NCBI GenBank assembly: GCA_014529385.2
Contig: CM043970.1
Location: 44,916,279-44,980,278 of the forward strand
Length of the DNA: 64,000 bases
Reading direction: 5' to 3'
Source: Adiantum capillus-veneris
Lineage: Eukaryota > Streptophyta > Polypodiopsida > Polypodiales > Pteridaceae
The translations under genes were made by a program, and so were the position numbers. Positions 10,701 to 20,837 of the stretch are shown here, piece after piece (the first letter of the stretch is position 1; each line of letters starts with the position of its first letter). Below the pieces are notes generated by a model that searched no databases, had not been told where the DNA came from, and worked only from the letters and a program-made list of their open reading frames with translations.

Positions 10701-11530
10701 GCATGGAATGAAGCCCCGGAATCTACTATATAGGAATTAGACACATTGTCTAATGAGAGAATTAGAGCATCTTGCTCTACTTTACCTGCCACATTGGCCT
10801 CCGATGTTGGCTTGTTGTCTTCAGACTCTGTCTCCTTCTTCTTCTTGGACCAGCAATCCTTCTTGACGTGGCCCTTCTTGCCGCAATTCCAACATTTAAG
10901 AACTGACTTTGTGCGTGACTTGCTCCGCCTTGAGCGATCATGACCCTTTTGGTTTTTGAACCTCTCCTTAGGCCTTCCTCTTGTTTCCACTGATAGTGCA
11001 GCTCTTGATGATTCTCCTGTGCTTCTCCTTCGCATTTCCTCGCTTAGGAGAACACCCACAACATCATCAAACTTAAGAGTATTTGTGCCAGAGATAGAAT
11101 TACTTACAGCCATCACAAGGCTGTCCCAACTATCTGGTAGAGATGATAGTATAAGGAGAGCTTGCACTTCGTCATCGAAATTGATTTTCACTGATCGAAG
11201 TTGACTTATGTTTGTGTTAAAGTCATTTAGGTATTCTGCAACTGAACCAGTCTTTGCCATCTTTAGATTGAACAAGCGCTTCATAAGAAATACCTTATTG
11301 GATGCCGATGGTTTCTTGTAGAAGTCGTCAAGTGACTTCATCAAGTCCTTCGTGGTCTTCATCTCCGAAACATTGAAGGCCACCGTTGACGCCAAGCTTA
11401 ACCAGATTGTTCCCAGTGCCTTTCGATCAAGGACAATCCATGCTTCATCTGTCATTGTTGCGGGCTTCTTCGCAAGACCGCCTAGTGGCAAATAGAGGTC
11501 CTTCTGGTAGAGATAGTCTTCAATCTGCAT
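7712..11530 (-). CDS. Copia gag-pol polyprotein (one early stop upstream)
   Basis: A 1272-residue frame. In order: UBN2-type gag (1-190), zinc knuckle CWNCGKKGHVKKDC (213-226), protease DSGAS (270-274), integrase HHCC (398-432), integrase core D460, D523, E559 (QNGISER), RT with YVDD (953-956), and RNase H with YSDAD (D1125), E1166 and D1201. The natural start is probably the ATG at 11593 (MAEEGKLKIEKF). Codon 18 of that frame is TAA (11540-11542) where copia copy 2 has CAA, so the frame opens only at 11530. At the second integrase Asp the usual RSDNGGEY reads RSDNVGEY, and the RNase H (S/C)DSQSA reads RDSQSA. Both could reduce activity. Everything else looks intact, including the C-terminal NPADMFTK motif. 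Confidence 0.95.
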   Translation of the reverse strand: MQIEDYLYQKDLYLPLGGLAKKPATMTDEAWIVLDRKALGTIWLSLASTVAFNVSEMKTTKDLMKSLDDFYKKPSASNKVFLMKRLFNLKMAKTGSVAEYLNDFNTNISQLRSVKINFDDEVQALLILSSLPDSWDSLVMAVSNSISGTNTLKFDDVVGVLLSEEMRRRSTGESSRAALSVETRGRPKERFKNQKGHDRSRRSKSRTKSVLKCWNCGKKGHVKKDCWSKKKKETESEDNKPTSEANVAGKVEQDALILSLDNVSNSYIVDSGASFHATPHKQHFQDYTKGNFGYVYLGDDEACEIVDKGTVSVKTANGNEWKLKDVRHVPSLRKNLISTGQLDDEGHNIAFRNKRWKISKESLVVAKGEKVSTLYLCTVSTQPSACATTTEVDSAVWHYRLGHMSAKGMQILQTKKLLPGLKEVDLEFCEDCVYGKQKRVKFQKSGNERKNKKLELVHSDVWGPASTPSLGGSLYHVTFIDDATRKTWVYVMKNKSDVFSIFQRWKSFVENETGTKVKCIRSDNVGEYCSQAFQSFCASNGIRRQRTTPRTPQQNGISERMNKTIMERARSMRLQAGLPLELWAEAISTSVYLINRSPSTALDGGVPEEAWTGKPVNFAFLKVFGCEAFMHIDRSLRSKLDAKSKKCFFIGYGEGDFGYRLWNPEDGKILRSRDVIFNEQNMYKDYLERKQTKETGDEYMELEDGEDSRTANSDNVQQCQPNEEPQPIPRRSTRASRPPERLVPSFNHLLISDSGEPESYEEAMQHESKEEWTKSMQVEMESLHRNQAWELVELPKGKRALQNKWVYKLKEEEGGKKRYKSRLVVKGFSQKKGIDFNEIFSPVVKMNSIKLVLSLVAAHDLNLEEMDVNTAFPHGDLEEEIYMLQPKGYEVKGKEKMFCRLKKSLYGLKQASRQWYLKFDQWMLDHGFTRCNSDHCVYTKNLGDGKFIILMLYVDDMLIASANMQDIKDLNEELSKSFSMKDLGAAKRILGMKISRDRTKKTIKISQEDYIKKVLERFSMQNAKPVSTPLAGHFKLTKDMCPKTQEEIAYMSKVPYAAAVGSLMYAMVWTRPDIAHAVGVVSRFMDNPGKEHWQAVKWILRYLKGTTTNALYFGGTDIFLEGYSDADMVGDKDTRRSTTGYVFTVGGTVVSWASKLQKVVSLSTTEAEYVAMTEASKEILWLHRFLEELGFKQNNCVLYRDSQSAIHLAKNSAFHSRTKHIEERYHFIRTLLEKGQLKLGKVHTSENPADMFTKVVNKEKLSFCSSLISIQG

Positions 11531-11652
11531 CTTCCAATGTTAGTAGTTTTTGTCGTTGAACTTCTCAATCTTGAGCTTCCCTTCCTCCGCCATAACTCCC
11601 ACTCAATTCAAGGAATCCTTTCCTTGAGATAATTTAGCTACGAGCAAACCTT

Positions 11653-11664
11653 GCTCTGATACCA
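11653..11664 (-). promoter_or_regulatory. Primer binding site (tRNA-iMet) of copia copy 1
   Basis: TGGTATCAGAGC on the minus strand lies two bases inside the 5' LTR. It is complementary to the 3' end of initiator tRNA-Met, the usual primer for plant copia elements. Confidence 0.92.
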
Positions 11665-11666
11665 AT

Positions 11667-12439
11667 TGTTAGGAAATAAGACGTAGCTAAATAGATAATT
11701 GAGTAGATTACTTAATGGAGAGAGAAAGATTTATATACACGAGATTATAGAGTAGAGAGAGAGAGAGAGAGTACACACAATATACGTGGTTCATCCAATG
11801 TGGGCTACGTCCACGGGAAAGCAGCCACTGAATGGCTTTAGTACTTCAAAAAAAGAAGTAGTTTACAAAGGGATTATACCCTTAATGGAGCTCCCGCCTT
11901 GCTTCACTCTCACCACCTCACACTCACCTTGTAGCATCAACTTCACACTATGAACTGTGTGTAGAAATGGCCTCCTTTCATAGGCCAAAAGGGCTGCCCT
12001 CTCTTATGAGAGACAGCCATGTGTAGCCGGCCTTGTGCGAATAAGTCCAAATCGGACCCTCCAATCCGCCCATGTGTGGCCACCCTTGAGAAGACAAGTC
12101 CGCTTTTGAATTCGGCCACCGGCCATTGACTTCCGACCACCGGCCATCGGCCATTGACTACCGGTCACCGGCCAACCGTCCGGTTGTTTTCCGACCACTT
12201 TCCGGCCGCCGTCCGGCCATAATATTCCGGCGAAAAAGAATATTCCGGTGAAAAAAAGTCTCGGGGGCCTCCGCCCCCGAGGCCTTTAAAGTTGCCCCTG
12301 ATTCTTGTCCGTGAAAATTTTGGTTTCCGGTGAGTGATTTTCCTTCACGCACGATGGCTTCTCCTCATAATGGGGACCTTACAAATGTGCGCTTTTACCA
12401 CAGAAAATTACAAGGGTAAATCAGGCTCCATACTTAACA
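11667..12439 (-). repeat. 5' LTR of copia copy 1
   Basis: This LTR is 773 bp and highly similar to 6875-7651. Differences include the mutated TATA box (11975-11982), one fewer minisatellite unit, and an extra duplicated segment near 12235-12290 (ATATTCCGG and GGGGGCCT blocks). Confidence 0.95.
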
Positions 12440-12444
12440 TATGG

Positions 12445-13090
12445 ACTATCGACATTTGGACATAGGGCATGCCCAACTTGTGGACCCTCACTCGTGACAG
12501 AGAGACCCGCTCTACTTGGTAAGGTGATCTACCCCAATAACCATCACTTCTTGCCGCCCACACATCGATCTTATGCTCCACCGTGCAATGGGATGGAGCC
12601 ACTCCATTGGACCATGGCCGATTGGGCAAGACATTGGAATGAGCATCACAAAACATTGCCTCCTCCCAATGATCCACCTAGGGGTATGTCTAGGTACTCT
12701 ATTTTCTTATCACTACCCTATTGGGCTTCATTGAAAATCCAACACCTATTGGATCCAATGCATGTATTCAAAAATGTTGGGCAAGCTATATGGGATCACA
12801 TAGTAGGCAAGAAAGATTCATTGGGAGCTAGAGAGGACATGAGGGCCATAAGGAGGCTCCCTCCTTCGGCCACACCTCGCATGGGGCCTCGGGGGAAGAT
12901 GGTTCTTCCAAAGGCACCTTGGTTTCTATCAAGGGTGGATCAAGAGCAGATGAAACAAGTCATTGCATCCATCCGTACTCCAACAGGTTATATGCGTTTG
13001 CTCAAGGGTGCCTTCACTAAAACTAAGAAAGGAGGATCCACACAACTGTATGGGCTCAAATCCCATGATTGACACAAGATTCTTCAGGTA

Positions 13091-13131
<41 letters not shown>

Positions 13132-14167
13132 GTTTAGGGTTCTGGATACTAATAAGTCTTTTTGTTTGTGCAATAGTTTGTGCTTCCAATTAGAATTAGT
13201 CGATTTACGTAAAGGATGCAATATTCAAGGTGGGAGAAGTTGTCAGGTATAGCACATTTGATCCTCCCTCCTAAACTTTACTTTGAAGACTAACTTTACT
13301 ATGAAGATTATGAATGATTTTTTGGTTACAGGTTTGTGAGTTCCAAAGAAATCGAAGTTTCAGGCCATTCCAACAGCTCGACTTCTAATGATTGAAGCAA
13401 CTTGTGTTATTGAGGATGCATTCCCATGTTCTATCCTTGTTAGCCAAGTTCACCTATTGCTCCATCTTGTTGAGGAGATAGCCATTTGTGGTGTGGTTCA
13501 CTCCAGGTGGATGTTCTTTCTTGAGAGGTTCCTAAAGACCTTGAAAGACTTTGTAAGGCTACGATCACAACCATGGGTATTCATCGATCTTAAGCTTTAA
13601 ACCTTATTAGGATTGGACTGTATTCACAACGCTTTTTATTGGTTACTTTAATCACTAATGGTTTCATGTGTTCACGCAAGCATGGCAGAGGGTTGGATTG
13701 TACAAGAGACTTTTGTGTATGTCTCTCAATATCTTTTCACAATAGACCCATCATTGCCTCGTTTAAAGACGGAGGAAAAGGATCCAAAAAAACACGCAAA
13801 CATTCCAAGTGGGAAAGGTTCTCTCTTGATTTTGGATAGCGAATTTCAAGTCATAGTCAACAACCATTGTCTACTCAATGCTCGCAAATGGGTGGATATG
13901 TATGTGGAGGTGCGTACAACGAGAGAAAGGGAGAGGGAAGCATGGAAGAGGTTGCATGGCGGTAGGCGAGAACCTCTCTTTCCTAAAGAGCTTGCCAAAT
14001 ACCCTGATCTAATTCCAGTTGGGTGGATATACAATGCCATGACCAAGGCCAAGTCACAAGGAGAACAAATAAGCCCCGAGTACACGCTAGGATGTCTACC
14101 AAGGGTAATATACTCAATGTGTTTAGTGTGTGTGTGCGAGTGTGTGTGTGTGTGTATGTGTGTCATC

Positions 14168-14198
<31 letters not shown>

Positions 14199-14966
14199 TT
14201 CTCTCATCTATCTTGATTGGTTTTTGCAGGCCTTCACATTTAACTCTATGTGGTCCGAAGGACGTCATTTTCAACCCCGCAAGATAGATGAGCGTCGAAC
14301 CACTCATGATAGTGGAGTTATGGGCAACTTTGACACGACAACACAAGAGGTGAGGGAATGTGGAACAATAGAGAGGATAATCAAAGTGGATTTCAGAACA
14401 TTTTGCAAATATCTCTTTGACTGCTGATGGTTTGCGGGTGAGTTTAAGAGACATGAGAATGGGCTCTATATGGTAGACTCCGGGAAATTTCATCGCGGGA
14501 AGACCGACAACTTGGTGCAACCTAGTAGTTTGAGCTGGTAAAGTCCATGTGCAACTCACTAAAACATTATATGATACATATAAAACTACAGTCATGTTGT
14601 TGTTTGCTCTATAACCTACAGGTGTTTTATGTGCCTTGTATGTATCGAAGTCGACTTTGGTATATTATTCCAGTCACACCACGGAGCAGATCTATTTTTG
14701 CAGATACGAACATAGAGACTTTGGCAGATCCCACCATACCATCTCAAGAAGACGCCAATGACAATGATGCAGTTGAGGTCGAGGAGAACCAACCATTCCC
14801 AATAACCAACCATAGTGAGGAGGAGGACGAGGATGGAGAGGATGATGATGATTCAATAGGAGAGGCTGTAGAGGATGAATCAATAGATTTATTTGTTGAT
14901 TTAGCTACCATGGGGTTGGACATGGATGTAAGCACTTGTAGAGATCTCTTGGAGGATGAAAATTAA
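12445..14966 (+). pseudogene. CACTA tnp2 transposase, C-terminal half with DUF4218 and DUF4216
   Basis: After the copia insertion the frame continues with GHRACPTCGP (end of the Transposase_21 block). It then reads LLDPMHVFKNVGQAIWDHI (the conserved D-MH-EKN motif of tnp2), KGGSTQLYGLKSHD, and an in-frame TGA at 13070-13072. A donor follows (CAGGTAATG). Exons from about 13160 carry DUF4218 (SQVHLLLHLVEEIAICG, HSRWMFFLERFLKTLK at 13388-13560) and AEGWIVQETFVYVSQYL. DUF4216 spans about 14230-14700 (FDTTTQEVRECGTIERI, then VFYVPCMYRSRLWYIIPV). The protein ends in a very acidic tail. Several stops and frameshifts break it. The whole block between Transpos_assoc and GHRACP is missing, an internal deletion that predates or coincides with the copia insertion. 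Confidence 0.85.
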
Positions 14967-15038
14967 TAAATATCTTTTGGATTTTTTCTTCTTTCTCTAC
15001 TTATGCTGTACAAAAGGGCTATTTGTTTATGAACGCAA

Positions 15039-15486
15039 GACAATACAATTTTGATCATCGTTCGCTTGCCATTTCCATATGAATGCATAGTTGACATAAG
15101 ATTTTGAGGTGGAAACAAAATATTTTTTGATATAGAATCTCATCGAGTACACATGAGTAGAGTAAGAGAATCATACCAATAGATGAGGCAAGCAAAGAGA
15201 AGAGAGGTACTAAAAATCCCAATGAGAATGGGATTTCTTACACTCCATGCAAAAAGGGGGTGACAATACAATTTTGATCATCGTTCGCTTGCCATTTCCA
15301 TATGAATGCATAGTTGACATATGATTTTGAGGTGGGAAACAAAATATTTTTTGATATAGAATCTCATGGAGTACAAATGAGTAGACTAGGAGAATCATAC
15401 CAATAGATGGGGCAAGCAAAGAGAAGAGAGGTACTAAAAATCCCAATGAGAATGGGATTTCTTACACTCCATGCAAAAAGGGGGTA
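15039..15486. repeat. Tandem duplication, 223 bp period
   Basis: Two head-to-tail copies (starts 15039 and 15262), nearly identical, each run from GACAATACAATTTTGATC to AAAAAGGGGGT. They lie between the end of tnp2 and the right subterminal cluster. Confidence 0.92.
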
Positions 15487-15569
15487 CCAATTTCTGAAAA
15501 GTAACAAAATAGAATAGGATTTATAGAAAGGGAAAAGTGGGAGAGGAATGGGCCGCATGGATTATTTTT

Positions 15570-15718
15570 CTATTGCGGTAATCTGCGCGGCTATGTGTGC
15601 GATAATAAATGCGGTAATACTCGTGGAAAAATAGGAAAATGCGTCGACGGGGCTGCAGCATACAATCTCTCTCTTTCTTGAAGCTCTCTCTCTCCTCTTA
15701 TGCGATAATGCTGTGCGG
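15570..15718. repeat. Right subterminal motif cluster of the CACTA region
   Basis: GCGGTAAT and the variant GCGATAAT occur five times, all in the same orientation, and a sixth copy is cut by the gag-only retroelement. The orientation is opposite to that at 6515-6562, as expected for the two ends of one transposon. Confidence 0.6.
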
Positions 15719-16863
15719 TGTGAGCGGGATGAAAACACACACAGCGCCTCTATAACGACCCGACACACACTCTAGGGAAGATACACACACACACTATGGG
15801 GCACCACTCGGCTTAGACAACACACCTGGCCGAGACAGGGAACACACCTCTGGAGTGAGAGGAGAGAGACTATCCACTTGCCCACTCCACACAGATACAC
15901 ACACACACACACACACCCAAAAAACTCATCTCAAAAGAGGAGAATTTCTGATGTTTAGATACAATTGAGCTTGGGCCAACACCAATGGGGCAAATAGCTC
16001 ACACGGTATGGGTAAAATAAGCCAGATACAATCACAAACTAGAGCAGAAACTTCGCTCATAGGAGAAACTTACACAGAAAAATAGCAGGAAAAAGTGAGA
16101 AATTTGGCAAAGTGGAAAGCGCCATCGCGTCCGGAACGGCCCAAAACCCCAGTCTACAATGTCAAAGTGCTCAAATCCGACCTCGGATGAGCAGTTTACG
16201 GCCAAAACAGGCTCCAAAATGAGCAAAAACACAGCTGCGGCTGTTCCTCCTCTCTTCTCCACGTTTTTTCTGGTCTTCTCTCTGTTTTTTCAGTTCCCAC
16301 ACTTAGCTTTATTAGTTAGGCACCCGTACGTGGCCTTTTAGATGACCTGAAACGGACCCCGAACAGGCCAAAAACTGACCTCGCAATGCATAGTTGTCAC
16401 CTTTTTGCATCATCCGCACACCTAGCACTCAGTTTTTTCAAATAATGCATCCCGCAACCACGTGAAGTGGCCCCAAAAAGTGGTCCTAATGATGACCTTT
16501 CTGCATAACTCTCACAAGAAAACACCCACGTTGTGTCCGTCCTCATCCGCGTGCAAATATTGACCCCGTTCGCCCTCCTGACGCCACTAGATGCCATCTG
16601 ACGCACCTGCTTACCTCATGTTGTCGGCCCGCGGATAGCTTCCTCAAGAAGTTTTACGCGCTATAAACTCCTCATTATTGTAGAAAAAACATACTGGTAT
16701 TGGTGATAGTGAAAATCGATGCAATATGTGCATGCTGTCCTACCTGTACACATGTGGGCCCCACGTAACCACCTGGCTCTGGAAAATGGGCAATTCTTCA
16801 TTTGATGCACCATGCATGTGTATGTACATATGCGCAATCCCTTGCTCCAAAAAACTCCTGACA
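15719..16863 (-). repeat. 3' LTR of the gag-only element
   Basis: 1145 bp, with CA microsatellites near 15780 and 15895 and a conserved C-rich block near 16350-16640. The short minus-strand ORFs in this LTR recur in all three LTR copies and reflect sequence identity, not genes. Confidence 0.95.
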
Positions 16864-16882
16864 TAATTTGCCCACCCCCTAG
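16864..16882 (-). promoter_or_regulatory. Polypurine tract of the gag-only element
   Basis: On the minus strand CTAGGGGGTGGGCAAATTA directly precedes the 3' LTR. The same tract, CTAGGGGAGGGGCAAATTA, precedes the LTR at 61173-62313. Confidence 0.85.
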
Positions 16883-16913
16883 CCTGCTAGAGCATTCATG
16901 CTCAGCAGCAGCA

Positions 16914-18404
16914 CTAGTAGATGCTCATTCCACCTGGATCAAAAGGCCAAAGGCATATCGCCTGATTCACAAGAAGCATCATAACACCACACCTACATTT
17001 GTCAACAATCAACCAAAATGCACCATAGGCATATCCAACTAACGCATCCGCCCTGTCTGGAGTTGCAAAAGCATAAATATTGCATGCCACATTCAACCCA
17101 ACCGATAGAGACAACTCAAGTGACTCATCACCTGGCATCTTGGCTTCACCAGCCATAGCAACAACCTGCAAATCATGCACCCAAGTAGCTAAAAGCATTG
17201 TGTGAAGGTAAAGTTGTTGATATCCAAAGCACAAGAGTATCCCCGCAGCACACATATCCCTAGCATAGGCATCCACATAGCTGAGATTGGACTCATATAT
17301 GCCAAACCCCTTCTCATCATCATAAGCATACTCATCATCACACATAACTTTATCCACATCATAATCATGGCTAGCACCACTATCCATAGCTTCTAGCATG
17401 GGTTCATCAGTCTCCAAGAATACAGATCCCTGCTCTAAACCACAATCATGCTCACAAATCGGTTCAATCACTGCACATACATCAAAATATGGCTTCAAAA
17501 CTGGCTCCACATCCAACAAATCCACAAAATGACTCTCAACCTTGCCCTCTTCCCTATTTTCCAAGGAACTAGTATCCAAAGATACGTGCTCATCATCAAT
17601 AACCTCGACCTCACACTCACACCCAGAATCACAAGGTACACAAGTAGCCAATCCATCCTCTTCAAGACTTTTCAATCCTGTATCCAAAGCATTACTCACC
17701 TCTTTAGGCTCTTCCATAAACCTGTCAACCTGCAAGACCTCTTTACGCTTCACAATAGACCTTGGGAAGAAACGAGAAACATCATAGGATAGGCTACTTT
17801 TCACCTACTTAGGCTTAACTTCATCTTCCATGTCAAATCCATCTTGCACATGCATACCTGTACTGATACCATGTTCCTCAAGACGCTTAAACTTCCATTC
17901 CTTGTGCTTTGCAATGCATACCGCATCTTCAAAAGACTCGGGCGTCTTCAACTCAACCTCGAACCGCAACCAAGGTGACAAACCATCAACAAAAGAACTT
18001 TTCTTCAATGAACAAGGGGGGGTCTCATCCTTAAGAGCAACACACCAACGAGTCCATAAATCTGTAAAACCTTGTACATAGGTATCAACACCTTGACAAG
18101 AACCTTGCTTAAGAGCATTGAGCTCATTCCATACTGCATTTGCATCTTCAAAAACTTGGAAACGCTCTAAAAAAGCTTCTATAAACTTGTCAAGACTCAA
18201 ACCATAAGAAGAAGCCACTGCTTCTTTAGCTTCCAAATCCATGAACCAAACACGGGCCTCATCTTTCAAAAGCAATCCAAATAGCCTCAAAATCTTCTCC
18301 TCATCACACATATTGTTGCTTATGCATGCCACCTCGACTTGCTCCAGAAAGTCTTCCGCATCTTCACCACTTCTTCCATGAAATTCCGGATAAGAGAAAG
18401 CCAT
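16914..18404 (-). CDS. Gag protein with an in-frame amber stop
   Basis: The frame starts MAFSYPEFHGRSGED at 18404. Residues 1-199 form a retrotransposon gag (capsid-type) domain: GEDAEDFLEQVE, ARVWFMDLEA, SLDKFIEAFLERF, NELNALKQG, VDTYVQGFTDLWTRW. A TAG codon at 17805-17807 follows EVKPK. The same frame stays open for 296 more codons to 16914. That extension is rich in Asp and Glu with Cys and His scattered (CVPCDSGCECEVEVIDDEH) and has no domain I recognise. It ends about 30 bp from the polypurine tract. No zinc knuckle is visible. The long uninterrupted frame after one stop suggests either a very young mutation or programmed readthrough. Confidence 0.85.
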
Positions 18405-19451
18405 GGCTACCCAAGCTACTATGCTTTGAGAACCCCTTCAAACACACGTGCAAGAACCCACGACTTTTGACTGACTCAATCCCCAGAAACCTCAATGGAG
18501 CTCAACTTTAGATAAGGACAAACACATGCACATCAAATGAGTTTTCATAGTTGATCATTGGAATTACAACAGGCAAAGGACATTCCAGGATCTCTCTTAA
18601 TATTCTTGGCCCGAACATAAAGACTATGCGCTGTTGGAAAAAAATCTTCCTGGACACATGAACATTTATCTGGATTCTCTGAGTTAAATGAAAAGCAGTG
18701 AATTGAGGGCCATTTTGATCATCCATTAAAGTCAATCATGCAGCTCCCAAGAAAGCACACCTGTCTTATCCTCTGATTTTGCCAAAATTTCGGCATCATA
18801 ACAGCATAAATGGCTCAAAAGACCAAAAAACCAGCCATCACAACTCGGAAAAATTTTGGCAGAGTTTCCCCAGAAGTAGAGTAGTGAGAACCCAAAATAT
18901 AGACCGTATATGTATGCATAAACTGCCAACAATAGAACCCGAGCATCAAGTAGGACTCACTAGTACATAGCCTATGGCGAGGTCACAAAAAGGGTGCTCC
19001 AGCTACCTGTATCACCGAAAGGATCTCCACATTTGAGAATCCCCCAGCTCAATAAAAACCTCACGCTATCGACCCTCACACGAAGGCTAATGCAAATCGC
19101 GTATAGTCAAGTCTCAGAAATGACTATCTTCCAGACCAAGTCTCAGAAATGGCTGGGACTGCCAAATACAACCAAGTATGGCTCCACAAATGCGTACAAT
19201 GGTAGTTTCCACAAGTAACGTACAATCCAACAGACAATGCGCTCAAATAGGCGCCAAGTGATGCATACCCACAACAACTGCAAGTGACATCACTGCTAGT
19301 ATATCACTGTACTCCAGCTACCTGTACCTGTGTGAATCACCTGTACCTGTACCTGTCCCTATAACCTGTAACCTGTAACCTGTAACCTCGAAGCTTGAAG
19401 CTCGAAGCAGAAGGTACTCGAAGAAGATCCTCCATGGGGGCGCCAAAAGAA
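18405..19451 (-). other. 5' leader of the gag-only element
   Basis: A kilobase of non-coding sequence lies between the primer site and gag. Its first 320 bp (19130-19451) are shared with 60803-61172 next to the third LTR. It includes a short variable tandem of (A)CCTGTA units at 19320-19390. This region would hold packaging and dimerisation signals, but none is recognised directly. Confidence 0.7.
19439..19445 (-). promoter_or_regulatory. Primer binding site start (TGGCGCC)
   Basis: TGGCGCC on the minus strand, followed by CCCAT, lies six bases inside the 5' LTR. It differs from the iMet site of the other LTR elements here. TGGCGCC primer sites match tRNAs whose acceptor stem ends GGCGCCA; the isoacceptor is not assigned. 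Confidence 0.7.
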
Positions 19452-20609
19452 TGTGAGCGGGATGAAAACACACACTGCGCCTCTATAACGACCCGACACA
19501 CACTCTTGGGAAGATACACACACACACACACACACACTATGGGGCACCACTCGGCTTAGACAACACACCTGGCCGAGACAGGGAACACACCTCTGGAGTG
19601 AGAGGAGAGAGACTATCCACTTGCCCACTCCACACAGACACACACACACACACACACACAACCAAAAACCTCAGCTCAAAAGAGGAGAATTTCTGATGTT
19701 TAGATACAATTGATCTTGGGCCAACACCAATGGGGCAAATAGCTCACACAGTATGGGTAAAATAAGCCAAATACAATCACAAACTAGAGCAGAAACTTCG
19801 CTCATAGGAGAAACTTACACAGAAAAACAGCAGGAAGAGAGTGAGGAATTTGGCAAAGTGGACAGCTCCATCGCGTCCGGAACGGCCCAAAACCCCAGTC
19901 TACAATGTCAAAGTGCTCAAATCCGACCTCGAATGAGCAGTTTACGGCCAAAACAGGCTCCAAAATGAGCAAAAGCACAGTTGCAGCTGTTCCTCCTCTC
20001 TTCTCCACGTTTTTTCTGGTCTTCTCTCTGTTTTTTCAGTTCCCACACTTAGCTTTATTAGTTGGGCACCCGTACGTGGCCTTTTAGATGACCTGAAACG
20101 GACCCCGAACAGGCCAAAAACTGACCTCGCAGTGCATAGTTGTCACCTTTTTGCATCATCCGCACACCTAGCACTCAGTTTTTTCAAATAATGCATCCCG
20201 CAACCACGTGAAGTGGCCCCAAAAAGTGGTCCTAATGATGACCTTTCTGCATAACTCTCACAAGAAAACACCCACGTTGTGTCCGTCCTCATCCGCGTGC
20301 AAATATTGACCCCGTTCGCCCTCCTGACGCCACTAGATGCCATCTGACGCACCTGCTTACCTCATGTCGTCGGCCCGCGGATAGCTTCCTCGATAAGTTT
20401 TACGCGCTATAAACTCCTCATTATTGTAGAAAAAACATACTGGTATTGGTGATAGTGAAAATCGATGCAATATGTGCATGCTGTCCTACCTGTACACATG
20501 TGGGCCCCACGTAATCACCTGGCTCTGGAAAATGGGCAATTCTTCATTTGATTCACCATGCATGTGTATGTACATATGCGCAATCCCTTGCTCCAAAAAA
20601 CTCCTGACA
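19452..20609 (-). repeat. 5' LTR of the gag-only element
   Basis: 1158 bp, differing from the left LTR by a few substitutions and by the length of the CA microsatellites near 19515 and 19640. Confidence 0.95.
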
Positions 20610-20637
20610 GCGGTAACAACAACATTCTCCCATAGTG
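20610..20637 (+). repeat. Probable right terminus of the composite CACTA element
   Basis: Beyond the gag-only insertion the interrupted GCGGTAA motif resumes. 24 bases later the sequence reads CCCATAGTG, whose complement starts CACTATGGG, a CACTA-type end. No matching left terminus was found, so this is a candidate only. Confidence 0.4.
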
Positions 20638-20837
20638 AATGTGCTTTGTGTGAGCATGAAAAATTGGGTTCTTTAAAACTACTAATTCACTCTGTCTATC
20701 AGTGTAGATGATGTTGGTAGTGTCCTGTCCAACACCCAAAACCCAAATCAACCATAAGGCAATATGGGCTTGAGATGGGCCATCATGTAGCTCTATGCGT
20801 AGACTGGGCATCCTTCATCAGATCATAACCCTAAGGT

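Larger units (their letters stand above)
6875..12439 (-). mobile_element. Ty1/copia LTR retrotransposon, copy 1, nearly intact
   Basis: Two LTRs (6875-7651 and 11667-12439) begin TGTTAG and end in ACA on the plus strand. They are flanked by a perfect 5 bp target duplication TATGG (6870-6874 and 12440-12444). The element reads on the minus strand: 5' LTR on the right, a tRNA-iMet primer site at 11653-11664, a 1272-codon gag-pol frame, a polypurine tract, then the 3' LTR. The order protease, integrase, RT, RNase H is diagnostic of copia. It is inserted in the tnp2 gene of a CACTA element. Long LTR similarity and a single nonsense codon suggest a fairly recent insertion. Confidence 0.97.
15719..20609 (-). 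mobile_element. Gag-only (TR-GAG-like) gypsy-type LTR retrotransposon
   Basis: Two LTRs of about 1.15 kb (15719-16863 and 19452-20609), very similar to each other, flank a 2.6 kb interior holding only a gag frame. On the minus strand the LTRs start TGTCAGG and end CTCACA. A TGGCGCC primer site lies just inside the right LTR and a polypurine tract just inside the left. Target duplication is GCGG or GCGGT (15715-15719 and 20610-20614). No protease, RT, RNase H or integrase is present, so it must borrow pol. A third LTR of the same family at 61173-62313 adjoins an integrase gene, which identifies the likely helper lineage. It is inserted inside a GCGGTAA motif of the CACTA right end. Confidence 0.92.

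Noticed and set aside
8118-11204. Plus-strand ORFs of 60-97 codons inside copia gag-pol
   Set aside because: They are antisense shadows of the conserved minus-strand polyprotein, and the same shadows recur in copia copy 2.
2265-20722. CACTACCA at 2265 paired with TGGTAGTG at 20722 as transposon ends
   Set aside because: The first eight bases match, but the adjacent three-base target duplications differ (CAT versus TCC) and subterminal motifs do not fit these limits well.
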